Assembly (NCBI RefSeq): GCF_963576615.1 | Contig: NC_088714.1 | Location: 41,758,072 to 41,822,071, forward strand | Direction: 5' to 3' | DNA: 64,000 bases | Source: Watersipora subatra | Lineage: Eukaryota; Bryozoa; Gymnolaemata; Cheilostomatida; Watersiporidae | Made by a program: the position numbers and the translations under genes | The notes under the pieces: model-generated | Told to the model about the DNA's origin: nothing | Database searches by the model: none | Seen by the model: the letters and a program-made list of their open reading frames with translations, nothing else | Shown: piece after piece, positions 55,301-64,000 of the stretch | How positions within the stretch are numbered: the first letter of the stretch is position 1 | How the letters are laid out: every line of letters starts with the position of its first letter

Positions 55301-56927
55301 AGCTAGAGAAATTAAAGTTTGGTCAAAATTTGTTCAATAGTTTCAGAATGCGTGGACGACAAACAAACAGACAGACAAAATATCTGTGGATAATAGCTGT
55401 GTCTGACTGTCCGTCTGTTCATCTGTCCAAAACCAAGATTGCAAGTTCGAATAAAAGATTGCATCGTATGAGATTTGAACTCACCACTTTTGGCTCTGCT
55501 GTTCATCACTCTAACACCTGAACTAATCAACCACTTTCCAGCATTTCAGAATAATTGTGAAAATACTTATTTACCACACTTTATTAGAACACCCGGCAAT
55601 CTCTCAATATTATATATAAAGCTCAAATAATATAAATAGGGAGATTTCTGACCTATTTACCGATTTTTGACCAATTCTTAGAATCCTAGGTCTTACAAGT
55701 GCTTCGACAAGGGTTCAAAGAGCTACGATAAAATATGAAATATTGGGTTTACGCTCTCCTCCAGTAAAATAAAAAAGATGATTTTTAGATAAAATTTTGC
55801 ATTTCATACATAGTCATACATGTGCCTATGATTAATTTAACAAACGACGCTCATTCCATGTCGTGTCTCTCCTATATAACAAAGCTGCTTAAGAACTCAG
55901 GTGGCTAAGCAATGGCAGGTGAAATCAAGGATCCATGTAGCTGAGAAATAGCACCGCTAACCAAGACCTTTAGGACTGTGCAAAGGATGAGCTATTCAAA
56001 GGGGAATATGGCTGAAGAACAATAAAGCTACCAAGGATAATAAAAGGGGAATATGGCTAAAGAACAATAGAGCTACCACGAGTAATCAAAGGGGAATATG
56101 GCTGAAGAACAATAGAGCTACCAAGGGTAATCAAAGGGGAGTCTGGTTGAAGAACAATAGAGCTACCAAGGGTAATCAAAGGAGAATTTGGCTGAAGAAC
56201 AATAGAGCTACCAAGGGTAATCAAAGGGGAATATGGCTGAAGAACAATAAAGCTACCAAGAGTAATCAAAGGGGAATATGGCTGAAGAACAATAGAGCTA
56301 CCAAGGGTAATCAAAGAGGAATATGGCTGAAGAACAATAAAGCTACCAAGAGTAATCAAAGGGGAATATGGCTGAAGAACAATAGAGCTACCAAGGGTAA
56401 TCAAAGGGGAATATGGCTGAAGAACAATAGAGCTACCAAGAGTAATCCAAGGGGAATATGGCTGAAGAACAATAGAGCTACCAAGGGTAATCAAAGGGGA
56501 ATATGGCTGAAGAACAATAGAGCTACCAAAGGTAATCAAAGGGGAATATGGCTGAAGAACAATAGAGCTACCAAGGATCCTTGTTGTTAAACAGTATTTA
56601 TTCACAATACACAGAAAGATGCCCAATGAGAGCTGAACTTACCAAGAGCTAGGAGCTTGATGAGGCAGTCATATTGTAAGCGCGCTGGTTTGAGAACGTC
56701 TTCATCTGTGTCACTCGTATCTGCATAGACACCAACAATCCAGTCAACATGCATAGTCTGTAGCCAACCTGTGATTCTTACAAAAGGTAATTAGCTCTTT
56801 AAATTCTCAAGAAAATCACAGAGTAAAAAGACTAACGTGGATCGTCCTCCTCTGGTGCAAGCCATTTCTTCCTCACAGAGTGATATCCTGTGAGGATGAA
56901 CGATTCTAGCTTGCCAGCGGGATGCAT
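43187..56927 (-). CDS. Rab27: Rab27 small GTPase with N-terminal extension (6 exons)
   Basis: Rab27 recruits effectors to secretory and lysosome-related vesicles and controls their docking. Exons from 5' to 3' on the minus strand: 56837-56927, 56643-56768, 53332-53438, 52909-52997, 45617-45844, 43187-43373. All have GT-AG sites and matching phases, totalling 828 bp (275 residues). Motifs: P-loop GDSGVGKTS (73-81), switch I TVGID, switch II WDTAGQE (131-137), NKSD (191-194), SAA. The stretch [13 protein letters not shown] and [15 protein letters not shown] is diagnostic for Rab27, as is the insert [11 protein letters not shown] before WDTAGQE. The protein ends in CC for double geranylgeranylation. 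Vertebrate Rab27 starts about 60 residues later (MSDGDYDYLIK); here at least 60 extra residues precede [11 protein letters not shown]. The first exon is the least certain part; a start at 56754 would give 240 residues. Confidence 0.94.
43374..45616 (-). other. Rab27 intron 5
   Basis: It contains a fragment of the type B repeat (about 43495-43580), a 57-bp minisatellite (44525-44850), and otherwise AT-rich sequence without coding signals. Confidence 0.6.
44525..44850. repeat. Minisatellite, about 57-bp unit, about 5 copies
   Basis: Diverged units with agttatagtcatgccctcat and gcaagtaatgctttcacaac. Confidence 0.85.
45617..45844 (-). CDS. Rab27: Rab27 exon 5
   Basis: Acceptor ttttattgtag, donor gtgagt. 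It encodes [30 protein letters not shown] and GNKSDL. Confidence 0.97.
46010..46510 (+). repeat. Type B tRNA-derived element, copy in Rab27 intron 4
   Basis: It has the module cttggcagtactgctcatcg, a tRNA-like head (gtggacgagtggtatgaagg; B box tagttcaattcccacg), then gaatgcccgggtaataaaaa and the ttcatatcatgagaaaagtg body. Confidence 0.75.
46510..46690 (-). repeat. tRNA-derived SINE, type A, minus strand
   Basis: On the minus strand gtagcttggtggctagatgg and gtgggttccaatcc, then tagctatagccagacaaatc and the ccttgagatttatatata tail. It is one of the best-preserved copies. Confidence 0.8.
46900..47470 (-). repeat. Type B long element, inverted copy
   Basis: On the minus strand it repeats the body and the distal gatactggtacctttcaata block of 36000-36640. 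With 46240-46510 it forms an inverted pair. Confidence 0.7.
47505..47700 (+). repeat. Distal block of the type B long element
   Basis: gatactggtacctttcgata, then ctggtacaagcgtaaaaatg and tttgtctgaccaaacagaga, matching 36460-36610. Confidence 0.7.
48140..48500 (+). mobile_element. Decayed third copy of the MITE family (partial)
   Basis: gtgcagtacctatcgtagga, agttcttaccttcaagacag and gaatttagcttactaaatac correspond to interior parts of 20620-21466 and 28286-28954. The termini are lost. Confidence 0.5.
48790..48972 (+). repeat. tRNA-derived SINE, type A
   Basis: A tRNA-like head with B box gcgagttcaaaaccag, then gctataactttactgctgta and agacaaacactgaggtttat as tail. Confidence 0.7.
48973..50635. 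other. Rab27 intron 4, middle
   Basis: AT-rich sequence; no coding exon, repeat array or RNA gene recognised. Confidence 0.5.
50640..50750. repeat. Minisatellite, 25-bp unit, 4 copies
   Basis: Unit aatgacacttgtcgttacat plus gccag. Confidence 0.93.
51645..51810 (-). repeat. tRNA-derived SINE, type A, minus strand
   Basis: On the minus strand gtagcttaaatggttagctt, gattttgagatcgaatcttc, then cgctatagctgaacagaccg and the ttttatatatgtagac tail. Confidence 0.75.
52600..52660. other. Two adjacent hairpins in Rab27 intron 4
   Basis: cgaccgaaaggtcg (5-bp stem with a GAAA tetraloop), immediately followed by caattatctg t cagataattg (10-bp perfect stem) and an overlapping ttatctgtca/tgacagataa pair. 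Structure is visible; function unknown. Confidence 0.6.
52909..52997 (-). CDS. Rab27: Rab27 exon 4
   Basis: Acceptor tctgctgccag, donor gttagc. It encodes [14 protein letters not shown] and [11 protein letters not shown] (switch II). Confidence 0.96.
53332..53438 (-). CDS. Rab27: Rab27 exon 3, P-loop and switch I
   Basis: Acceptor gttgttacag, donor gtaagt. It encodes [14 protein letters not shown] and [14 protein letters not shown]. Confidence 0.97.
54717..54857 (+). pseudogene. 3' end of a non-LTR retrotransposon ORF
   Basis: [16 protein letters not shown] and [19 protein letters not shown] followed by TAG match the C-terminal end common in invertebrate LINE Pol proteins (a ...LLGTARILRKVL-type tail). 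About 75 bp of 3' UTR and (ataata)n follow. It is a 5'-truncated relic in Rab27 intron 2. Confidence 0.65.
54858..54945 (+). repeat. 3' UTR and TAA-type tail of the LINE relic
   Basis: It ends in acaataataataatgatg, a short tail repeat as expected for target-primed insertion. A similar (taa)n block precedes the relic at about 54605-54640. Confidence 0.5.
55238..55280. other. Perfect 17-bp hairpin
   Basis: tttagttttagggggct and agccccctaaaactaaa pair without a mismatch around a 9-base loop. It lies in Rab27 intron 2 beside a SINE. It may be a small foldback relic or a structured RNA. Confidence 0.7.
55300..55545 (-). repeat. tRNA-derived SINE, type A-like, minus strand
   Basis: On the minus strand ggttgattagttcaggtgtt and gtgagttcaaatctcatacg (A and B boxes), then gacagatgaacagacggaca and a tttgtctgtctgtttgtttg tail. 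Confidence 0.7.
55990..56576. repeat. Minisatellite, 45-bp unit, about 13 copies
   Basis: Unit with aaaggggaatatggctgaag and aacaatagagctaccaaggg. Because 45 is a multiple of 3, 15-residue repeat frames are open on both strands. It lies 66 bp from Rab27 exon 2, inside the intron. Confidence 0.95.
56643..56768 (-). CDS. Rab27: Rab27 exon 2
   Basis: Acceptor gaatcacag, donor gtaagt. It encodes [19 protein letters not shown] and [14 protein letters not shown]; the last part is the conserved Rab27 start (YDYLIKFLALG), with the intron at the known position before DSGVGKT. Confidence 0.88.
56837..56927 (-). CDS. Rab27: Rab27 exon 1, N-terminal extension
   Basis: ATG at 56927 after an in-frame upstream TGA, donor gttagt. 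It encodes [16 protein letters not shown] and [11 protein letters not shown]; the phase matches exon 2 across a 68-bp intron. No similarity recognised. Confidence 0.6.
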
Positions 56928-57604
56928 CCCATTGAATTCTTCTTTGCAGAATGAAGTTTTTCACCTGGAGTGTTTGAGCCTATAGACCATGACATTCTTG
57001 TGGACTAACGCAGCACCTACCATTCTAATTAAGTCATTAATCTTCTCCGCTCTAGTAATGTTTGGGGTCAGGCATGACAAGTAATGAAATTGCCTTTAAC
57101 AGTTTGTCATGATAGGAGTTTGCAGTTGGCGGAGAGTGATCATTTAGTTCTTGTCAGAAGGACCAAAATATAGAGCAGTAATGGTAGTTTAAACTACCAT
57201 GGAAGAAAATTTCTGTTATTCATTCTGCTGGAGATACTAAACTACCAATAAACTTCACACCACCAGACTGCTACAACTACCTGTTACCAATTACCACAGG
57301 GAGAAAGTGAACACTACATGGTGAAATTGAGAATGTCCTCAAGTTCATGGGCGACTTGTAGGTGTGTGCTCCTTTATAACAAGAATACTTAGTGAGCTAA
57401 ACCAAACACTCATACCTATCAATTTCAATGGTACTGAAAGTTGAAAAAAGTTCACTTTGGAAAATGAATAGCTTATTTATGAATATTAGTCCTTGCTCAG
57501 GGTAGGGTTGATTTTCGCAAATCAGACATTCCCTGCTTTCTAGCTGATAGTTCCCGCTACGTAGTTTCACAGAACTTCCAACTTTCAGGTAAAGTTTAGT
57601 TGAG

Positions 57605-57728
57605 TAACCAGATGTGTGCAGGTAGATGTGTGCAGGTAGATGTGTGCAGGTAGATGTGTGCAGGTAGATGTGTGCAGGTAGATGTGTGCAGGTAGATGTG
57701 TGCAGGTAGATGTGTGCAGGTAGATGCA
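57605..57728. repeat. Minisatellite, 14-bp unit, about 9 copies
   Basis: Exact copies of gtgtgcaggtagat. Confidence 0.95.
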
Positions 57729-58489
57729 TGCAAATAGTCACTACTATTTAAGGCTGTTTAATAGATTTTGATTGATGACTCAAATGTATTGTTGTCAGAG
57801 GAGAGCAAAGTCTGCTGTTTATAGCTGCTGGTAAGTTTTTGATGATGTTTCTAGGATAGTTGAATTTTTAGCAAGTAGATGGGCAAGTTATTTGGCTTGT
57901 TGAAAGGCTTATAATTGCTGTTGTTTAAATCCAGGGTATTGTCGAAATAGCTCACTAACTTTCTATTTGCTCCAATTGTGATCCGCAGTCCATGATTTTT
58001 TAATATACATGTACATTCTTACATATGATATATAAGATATATATGAACCTCTAGAGACTATTAGACAGCTATAGAGAACAGGAAAGGGAAATACTGTAAA
58101 CAACTACACTACTGTAACAGTATATAGTAATTGCTCTAACTTGTCCCTATGATCTTCAGGTGATACTGCTATTTATTGACCCAGGCAGGTCTACCACAGA
58201 ACTAGCGGACTACATGCAACTAGCGATGTCAGCAAGGAGTGCAAATAATCAAAAGCATTGAAAAGCTTACTTTCTTTTTGATATCTTTTAAATACAACCA
58301 AGTTAAAAATGACAAGAAGTAGAGACATGAAAGCATTTTAAATTCATAAGCGGTTCAAAAATATTAAACGTGTTTTGAACTGTAATAAAATAGAATTTCG
58401 AAAAAACCACCATGCTCAGAAGTTCTTTGTGCCTATTTCTATAAATCTGTTTAGATCATATCTATAAATAAGCAACTCTACATGGCTTG
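57729..58489. other. Region upstream of Rab27, no gene recognised
   Basis: Between the 14-bp minisatellite and the palindrome. Unique-looking AT-rich sequence with no open frame or motif I can support. Confidence 0.5.
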
Positions 58490-58726
58490 ATCTTTTAGGG
58501 CTTCACATGCATTTTTAAATATGTGTGTATACATACAGTATGTATGTATTTTTGGATTAATACGTACATACATATATGGTATATGTGTATGTGTGTATAC
58601 ATATATATATATATATATTAGTGTATGTATCTGTATTAATACGTTCATATATATAGATATATAGATATATATAGATATATATAAAGATATATATAGATAT
58701 AAATATATATAGATATATATATATAG

Positions 58727-58788
<62 letters not shown>

Positions 58789-58999
58789 CTATATATATCT
58801 TTATATATATCTATATATATCTATATATCTATATATATGAACGTATTAATACAGATACATACACTAATATATATATATATATATATATGTATACACACAT
58901 ACACATATACCATATATGTATGTACGTATTAATCCAAAAATACATACATACTGTATGTATACACACATATTTAAAAATGCATGTGAAGCCCTAAAAGAT
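58490..58999. repeat. Near-perfect 510-bp palindrome
   Basis: The left arm (atcttttagggcttcacatg ... gaacgtattaat mirror) and right arm are reverse complements over about 215 bp each. The only difference I see is two extra AT units in the right arm (58867-58888 versus 58601-58618). The centre is TA-rich. Confidence 0.93.
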
Positions 59000-59002
59000 A
59001 TA

Positions 59003-59435
<433 letters not shown>

Positions 59436-59439
59436 GAGA

Positions 59440-59800
<361 letters not shown>

Positions 59801-59879
59801 AAGGCGCAGAAGGAGAGAAGAGTTGAAAGAAAGAGAGAAAGACGTGAGAGAGGAAATTTGAGAGGGAGAACGGGCAAGA

Positions 59880-61215
59880 AAAAAGGGAGAAGTGTGGAGG
59901 AAAGAAAGGGGAGAAGTGTGGGAGGAAGAAACGAGAGAAGTGTGGGAGGAAGGAAGGAGAGAAGTGTGGGAGGAAGGAAGGAGAGAAGTGTGGAGGAAAG
60001 AAAGGGGAGAAGTGTGGGAGGAAGAAACGAGAGAAGTGTGGGAGGAAGGAAGGAGAGAAGTGTGGAGGGAAGAAAGGGGAGAAGTGTGGGAGGAAGGAAG
60101 GAGAGAAGTGTGGAGGGAAGAAAGGGGAGAAGTGTGGAGGGAAGAAAGGGGAGAAGTGTTGGAAGAAGAAAGGGGAGAAGTGTGGAGGGAAGAAAGGGGA
60201 GAAGTGTGGGAGGAAGGAAGGAGAGAAGTGTGGAGGGAAGAAAGGGGAGAAGTGTGGAGGGAAGAGAGGGGAGAAGTGTGGGAGGAAGAAAGGGGAGAAG
60301 TGTGGAGGGAAGAAAGGGGAGAAGTGTGGGAGGAAGGAAGGAGAGAAGTGTGGAGGGAAGAAAGGGGAGAAGTGTTGGAGGAAAAAAGGGGAGAAGTGTG
60401 GAGGGAAGAGAGGGGAGAAGTGTTGGAGGAAAAAAGGGGAGAAGTGTGGAGGGAAGAGAGGGGAGAAGTGTTGGAGGAAAAAAGGGGAGAAGTGTGGAGG
60501 GAAGGAAGGAGAGAAGTGTGGAGGGAAGAAAGGAGAGAAGTGTGGAGGGAAGAAAGGGGAGAAGTGTGGGAGGAAAGAAGGAGAGAAGTGTGGAGGGAAG
60601 AAAGGGGAGAAGTGTTGGAGGAAAAAAGGGGAGAAGTGTGGAGGGAAGGAAGGAGAGAAGTGTGGAGGGAAGAAAGGAGAGAAGTGTGGAGGGAAGAAAG
60701 GGGAGAAGTGTGGGAGGAAAGAAGGAGAGAAGTGTGGAGGGAAGAAAGGGGAGAAGTGTTGGAGGAAAAAAGGGGAGAAGTGTGGAGGGAAGAGAGGGGA
60801 GAAGTGTGGGAGGAAGGAAGGAGAGAAGTGTGGAGGGAAGAAAGGGGAAAAGTGTGGAGGGAAGAGAGGGGAGAAGTGTGGGAGGAAGAAAGGGGAGAAG
60901 TGTGGAGGGAAGAAAGGGGAGAAGTGTGGGAGGAAGGAAGGAGAGAAGTGTGGAGGGAAGAAAGGGGAGAAGTGTTGGAGGAAAAAAGGGGAGAAGTGTG
61001 GAGGGAAGAGAGGGGAGAAGTGTGGGAGGAAGGAAGGAGAGAAGTGTGGAGGGAAGAAAGGGGAGAAGTGTGGAGGGAAGAGAGGAGAGAAGTGTGGGAG
61101 GAAGAAAGGAGAGAAGTGTGGGAGGAAGAAAGGAGAGAAGTGTGGAGGGAAGAAAGGGGAGAAGTGTTGGAGGAAGAAAGGAGAGAAGTGTGGAGGGAAG
61201 AAAGGGGAGAAGTAA
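59880..61215. repeat. Purine-rich minisatellite, 24-bp unit, about 55 copies
   Basis: Units contain gagaagtgtggagggaagaa plus aggg, with variants (gggaggaaggaagga, tggaggaaaaaagg) in a recurring order that suggests higher-order structure. The period of 24 keeps several frames open on both strands. No gene is inferred from these. Confidence 0.97.
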
Positions 61216-63299
61216 AAGGACAAAAGATAGGTTGAGAAAAAAGGTGAAGGTAATATGCAGAAGAGAAAAACATAAAAAAGAGAGTTTTTATCATAATTAA
61301 ATTAAAAAACAGGAAAAGTGTAAGATTAGATTAAAATACGTAAAGATGAAAATGAGGGACGCCTTAAGAATTGTTCAATAATTGTAAAAAATACTCACAA
61401 ATACTCAAAGGCTAAACTTTGCACTTAAATATGTAAGTTTACCTCGAAAAAACATATAGTTTTACTTTGAAAAAACATATAGTTTTACCTTGACAGTTGG
61501 TGGGAATGCTTGCTTCCATAACCTCTTCTTATTAGTAATTCCTTGCAATGACTCCTAGTTGATCAAGTGTTACATGCTGGATTAGGTGAACTAATGAGCT
61601 ATACCGAGTAATCAGTGTTTAATCAATACGGAGAGGTCGAGGGAGACTTGTTAGTCCACTGAGTCCTGCGTGATGTCTCTCATACAGTCAATGGGTCTGT
61701 TGGCTATGTCTGTATTGACCATCAGACGGCCTTCACCTTTATGGAATGCCAAATAGCAATAAAATAAAAATTATTTCGTTGCCATGTTTGTTTTGTATGT
61801 ATAACTTTTATTCGCATTGATAATCATTAACAACATGATGTTTTTCATTACGTGTCAAAAGGAAAAAATGAAAAATGGAAATTAAGAATTATTGAGTGAG
61901 TTGAACAAGAGCATTTTAATAGTTAGTAATCTAATAGTATTGTAGAGGAGTCGAGATAGGTAATTGGAGGTTGTACATGTACTAACAGAAAGTTCTTAAA
62001 CTGAAGCATATGACGATGGATGTTGTATATTTGCTTCACGGAATAGAAAACAATGTTTGTCATGTGTGGAAGGATAAATACAAATATTTAGGACATAGTT
62101 TATGTAGTATCGTAGAACCTTTAACAAAAATGGGGAAACAATTAACTGTGGAATAAGGCAATATGTTTAAAGATTTTGTGATATTATGGGTGGAAGCGTG
62201 GTAAGCTGAAATACATGATCGGTAGAACCCAAATCCTAATGCAGATTTCTGCAAGAGGAATATCCTTTTCTGGGTCTACTTTGTAAGCATTTTAATGATC
62301 AGAAAGTTTGACTTGTGTTACCTTCTAGGTTGAAGAGAGTTTGCTATGTAGTTTTGCAATAAGTGGCTAACATAACAAGTAGAAGTATATGCTTTAAACA
62401 GGAACCCAGTCTTTCTCGGATGTCTAAATCTTGTACATGTAAAAGCACATTTGAATATCAGATTTAAAAGCATTCTAAATATTCAGAGCTAAACAAAAAA
62501 ACTGAGAGAAGCGTGAACAACACTAATTGCTACAACAAAATTGATTTTTAACAATGGCGTTATAAAACATTGCGTTACGCTATTTTAGACGTACACGAAG
62601 GCAAGCTAAGACTGTCAATAGAGTATCTCCGGCAAACTGATCAAATTCAGGTAATGTATAAATGCTTCAATTTAGATGAACACTATAGACCAAGAAAGCA
62701 ATACATTACTCTTTGAACCCCGGAGTGCAAAACAGCGATCACTACATAAGTTAAGAGTTGTCTTTTCTTGTAATAATAATACATCCACGTGTATAAAAAT
62801 ACTTTCAACGTTCAACTTTGATAATTCGCATTTTTAATGAATGCTTATTTTTGCATAAAAAACATATCAAAACTTTGAGTGACAGAGACTATGACAAAAG
62901 TCATTTACTTTTATTAAAAAAGACAAACATTAAACAAACACTACTTTTTAGTTTTTTTTCATAAGAATAATAAATTACAAGTGGTAGCAGATGTGACCAA
63001 GATCAGATTAAGTCATGTCAGCTAAATAGAAGACTTCGTGCCTGTGTATTGAGGAGGAGAAGCACAGCTGACTAAAATGAAAGCATACACTTATTAGAGG
63101 AATGTTAAAGAATTGTATTGGATATTATCATTGAGTATAACAGCAAATAATGTGAAGCTTTGCAGTAAGTATAGCAGATATGTTAATTACAACTATAGTT
63201 AAAACAGCTCTGGCACGTTTTATGGCCATATCTAGATACATAATTATGTGTGTGCGACTGGGTGTGGGCAACTCCTCAATTATCGAGTATAATGTCTGT
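61216..63299. other. Non-genic AT-rich stretch
   Basis: No coding exon, tRNA head or tandem array recognised. Confidence 0.5.
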
Positions 63300-63550
63300 T
63301 TAACTTACTGCAAGCAAAGGCTGGGTCTGTTTTTTAAGATAATTGTTATACAAATGATGACTCTGTAATCTTGGCTGGACATGTCCGAGTCTAATGGTAA
63401 AGGAACCTTAACGACTGGAGACATTCCCAGTTACAGAGAGTAATTTATGGTTGGTTGTCATTCTTGTCACAATCAGCGGCCTTTTTAAGAATTGAACTCC
63501 AACCTGTTGTTTGTAGGTTGAACATTCTAGAGCCACTAGTAAACGGCTGT
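63300..63550 (-). repeat. Type C repeat, second copy
   Basis: ctgcaagcaaaggctgggtc, gctggacatgtccgagtcta and gagacattcccagttacaga parallel 38970-39100. The inverted tRNA-like part (aagaattgaactccaacctg) follows. Confidence 0.6.
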
Positions 63551-63650
63551 ATTAACAAAAATTATTTGTACAAAAACAAAAACACACGTCATACAATATA
63601 ATTACTACATACAAGTTTAGATAGTTAAACACAAATGTAAGTTGATTTTT

Positions 63651-64000
63651 CTCTATAACTTTCTATAAGTACAGAGAAACCACATGTGTTAGCTCTATAA
63701 CTCTCTATAAGTACAGAGAAACCCCATGCCTTTGCTCTATAACTCTCTATAAGTACAGAGAAACCACATGTGTTAGCTCTATAACTCTCTATAAGTACAG
63801 AGAAACCACATGCCTTTGCTCTATAACTCTCTATAAGTACAGAGAAACCACACGTGTTAGCTCTATAACTCTCTATAAGTACAGAGAAACCCCATGCCTT
63901 TGCTCTATAACTCTCTATAAGTACAGAGAAACCACATGTGTTAACTTTATAACTCTTTATAAGTACAGAGAAACCACATGTGTTAGCTTTATAACTCTCT
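63651..64000. repeat. 42-bp minisatellite in an alternating 84-bp arrangement
   Basis: Unit ctctataactctctataagt plus acagagaaaccacatg, ending alternately in tgttag or cctttg. At least 8 units, continuing past the window end. Confidence 0.95.

Noticed and set aside
56057..56626. 15-residue repeat proteins on both strands (e.g. [15 protein letters not shown])
   Set aside because: 45-bp minisatellite inside a Rab27 intron; open only because 45 is divisible by 3.

Overview
This is nuclear DNA of an invertebrate metazoan. It is AT-rich, carries intron-split genes with GT-AG splice sites, and is full of tRNA-derived SINEs, minisatellites and transposon relics. A lophotrochozoan (mollusc or bryozoan-like) would fit the SINE types and the long form of DPH6, but the sequence alone does not fix the phylum.

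Two protein-coding genes can be assembled, and they converge tail to tail. On the + strand, 4177-41342, is DPH6 (diphthine--ammonia ligase). I resolved 16 exons in consistent phase: a PP-loop ATPase domain followed by two RidA/YjgF-like domains, the long architecture also seen in yeast Dph6. Its 8-residue first exon lies at 4177, and intron 1 is about 16 kb. On the - strand, 56927-43187, is a Rab27 small GTPase: six exons, all G motifs, a C-terminal -CC, and an unusual N-terminal extension. The two stop codons are about 1.8 kb apart.

DPH6 intron 1 holds three nested layers. A tRNA-SINE (about 6095-6240) ends in a TA-rich tail that runs straight into a 2.1-kb TA/CATG satellite (6238-8355 and 17891-18000). 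A 9.5-kb Ty3/gypsy-type LTR retrotransposon (8356-17890) is inserted in that satellite. Its 752-bp LTRs differ at only two positions, yet its pol carries several in-frame stops (mostly TAG) and a frameshift. Between integrase and the 3' LTR it has extra coding sequence, including an ORF with a classical C2H2 finger spacing. An older, unrelated gypsy pol relic fills 1-1515.

Nearly every intron carries a minisatellite (unit lengths 12, 14, 18, 19, 21, 23, 25, 31, 40, 42/84, 43, 45, 55, 57 and 64 bp), plus SINEs of at least three types, a TIR-bounded MITE family, a pogo/Tigger-like relic and a LINE 3' end. One 55-bp array begins inside the DPH6 terminal exon and appears to have moved its stop codon. 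The right end (57.6-64 kb) has no recognised gene: it holds a 0.5-kb near-perfect palindrome, a (TA)n run, a 1.3-kb purine-rich 24-bp minisatellite and an alternating 42-bp array.

I did not find an operon-like or defence-type system. The most unusual items are the retrotransposon with its extra ORFs, the satellite seeded by a SINE tail, the repeat-displaced DPH6 stop, the possible short/long DPH6 isoforms and the extended Rab27.
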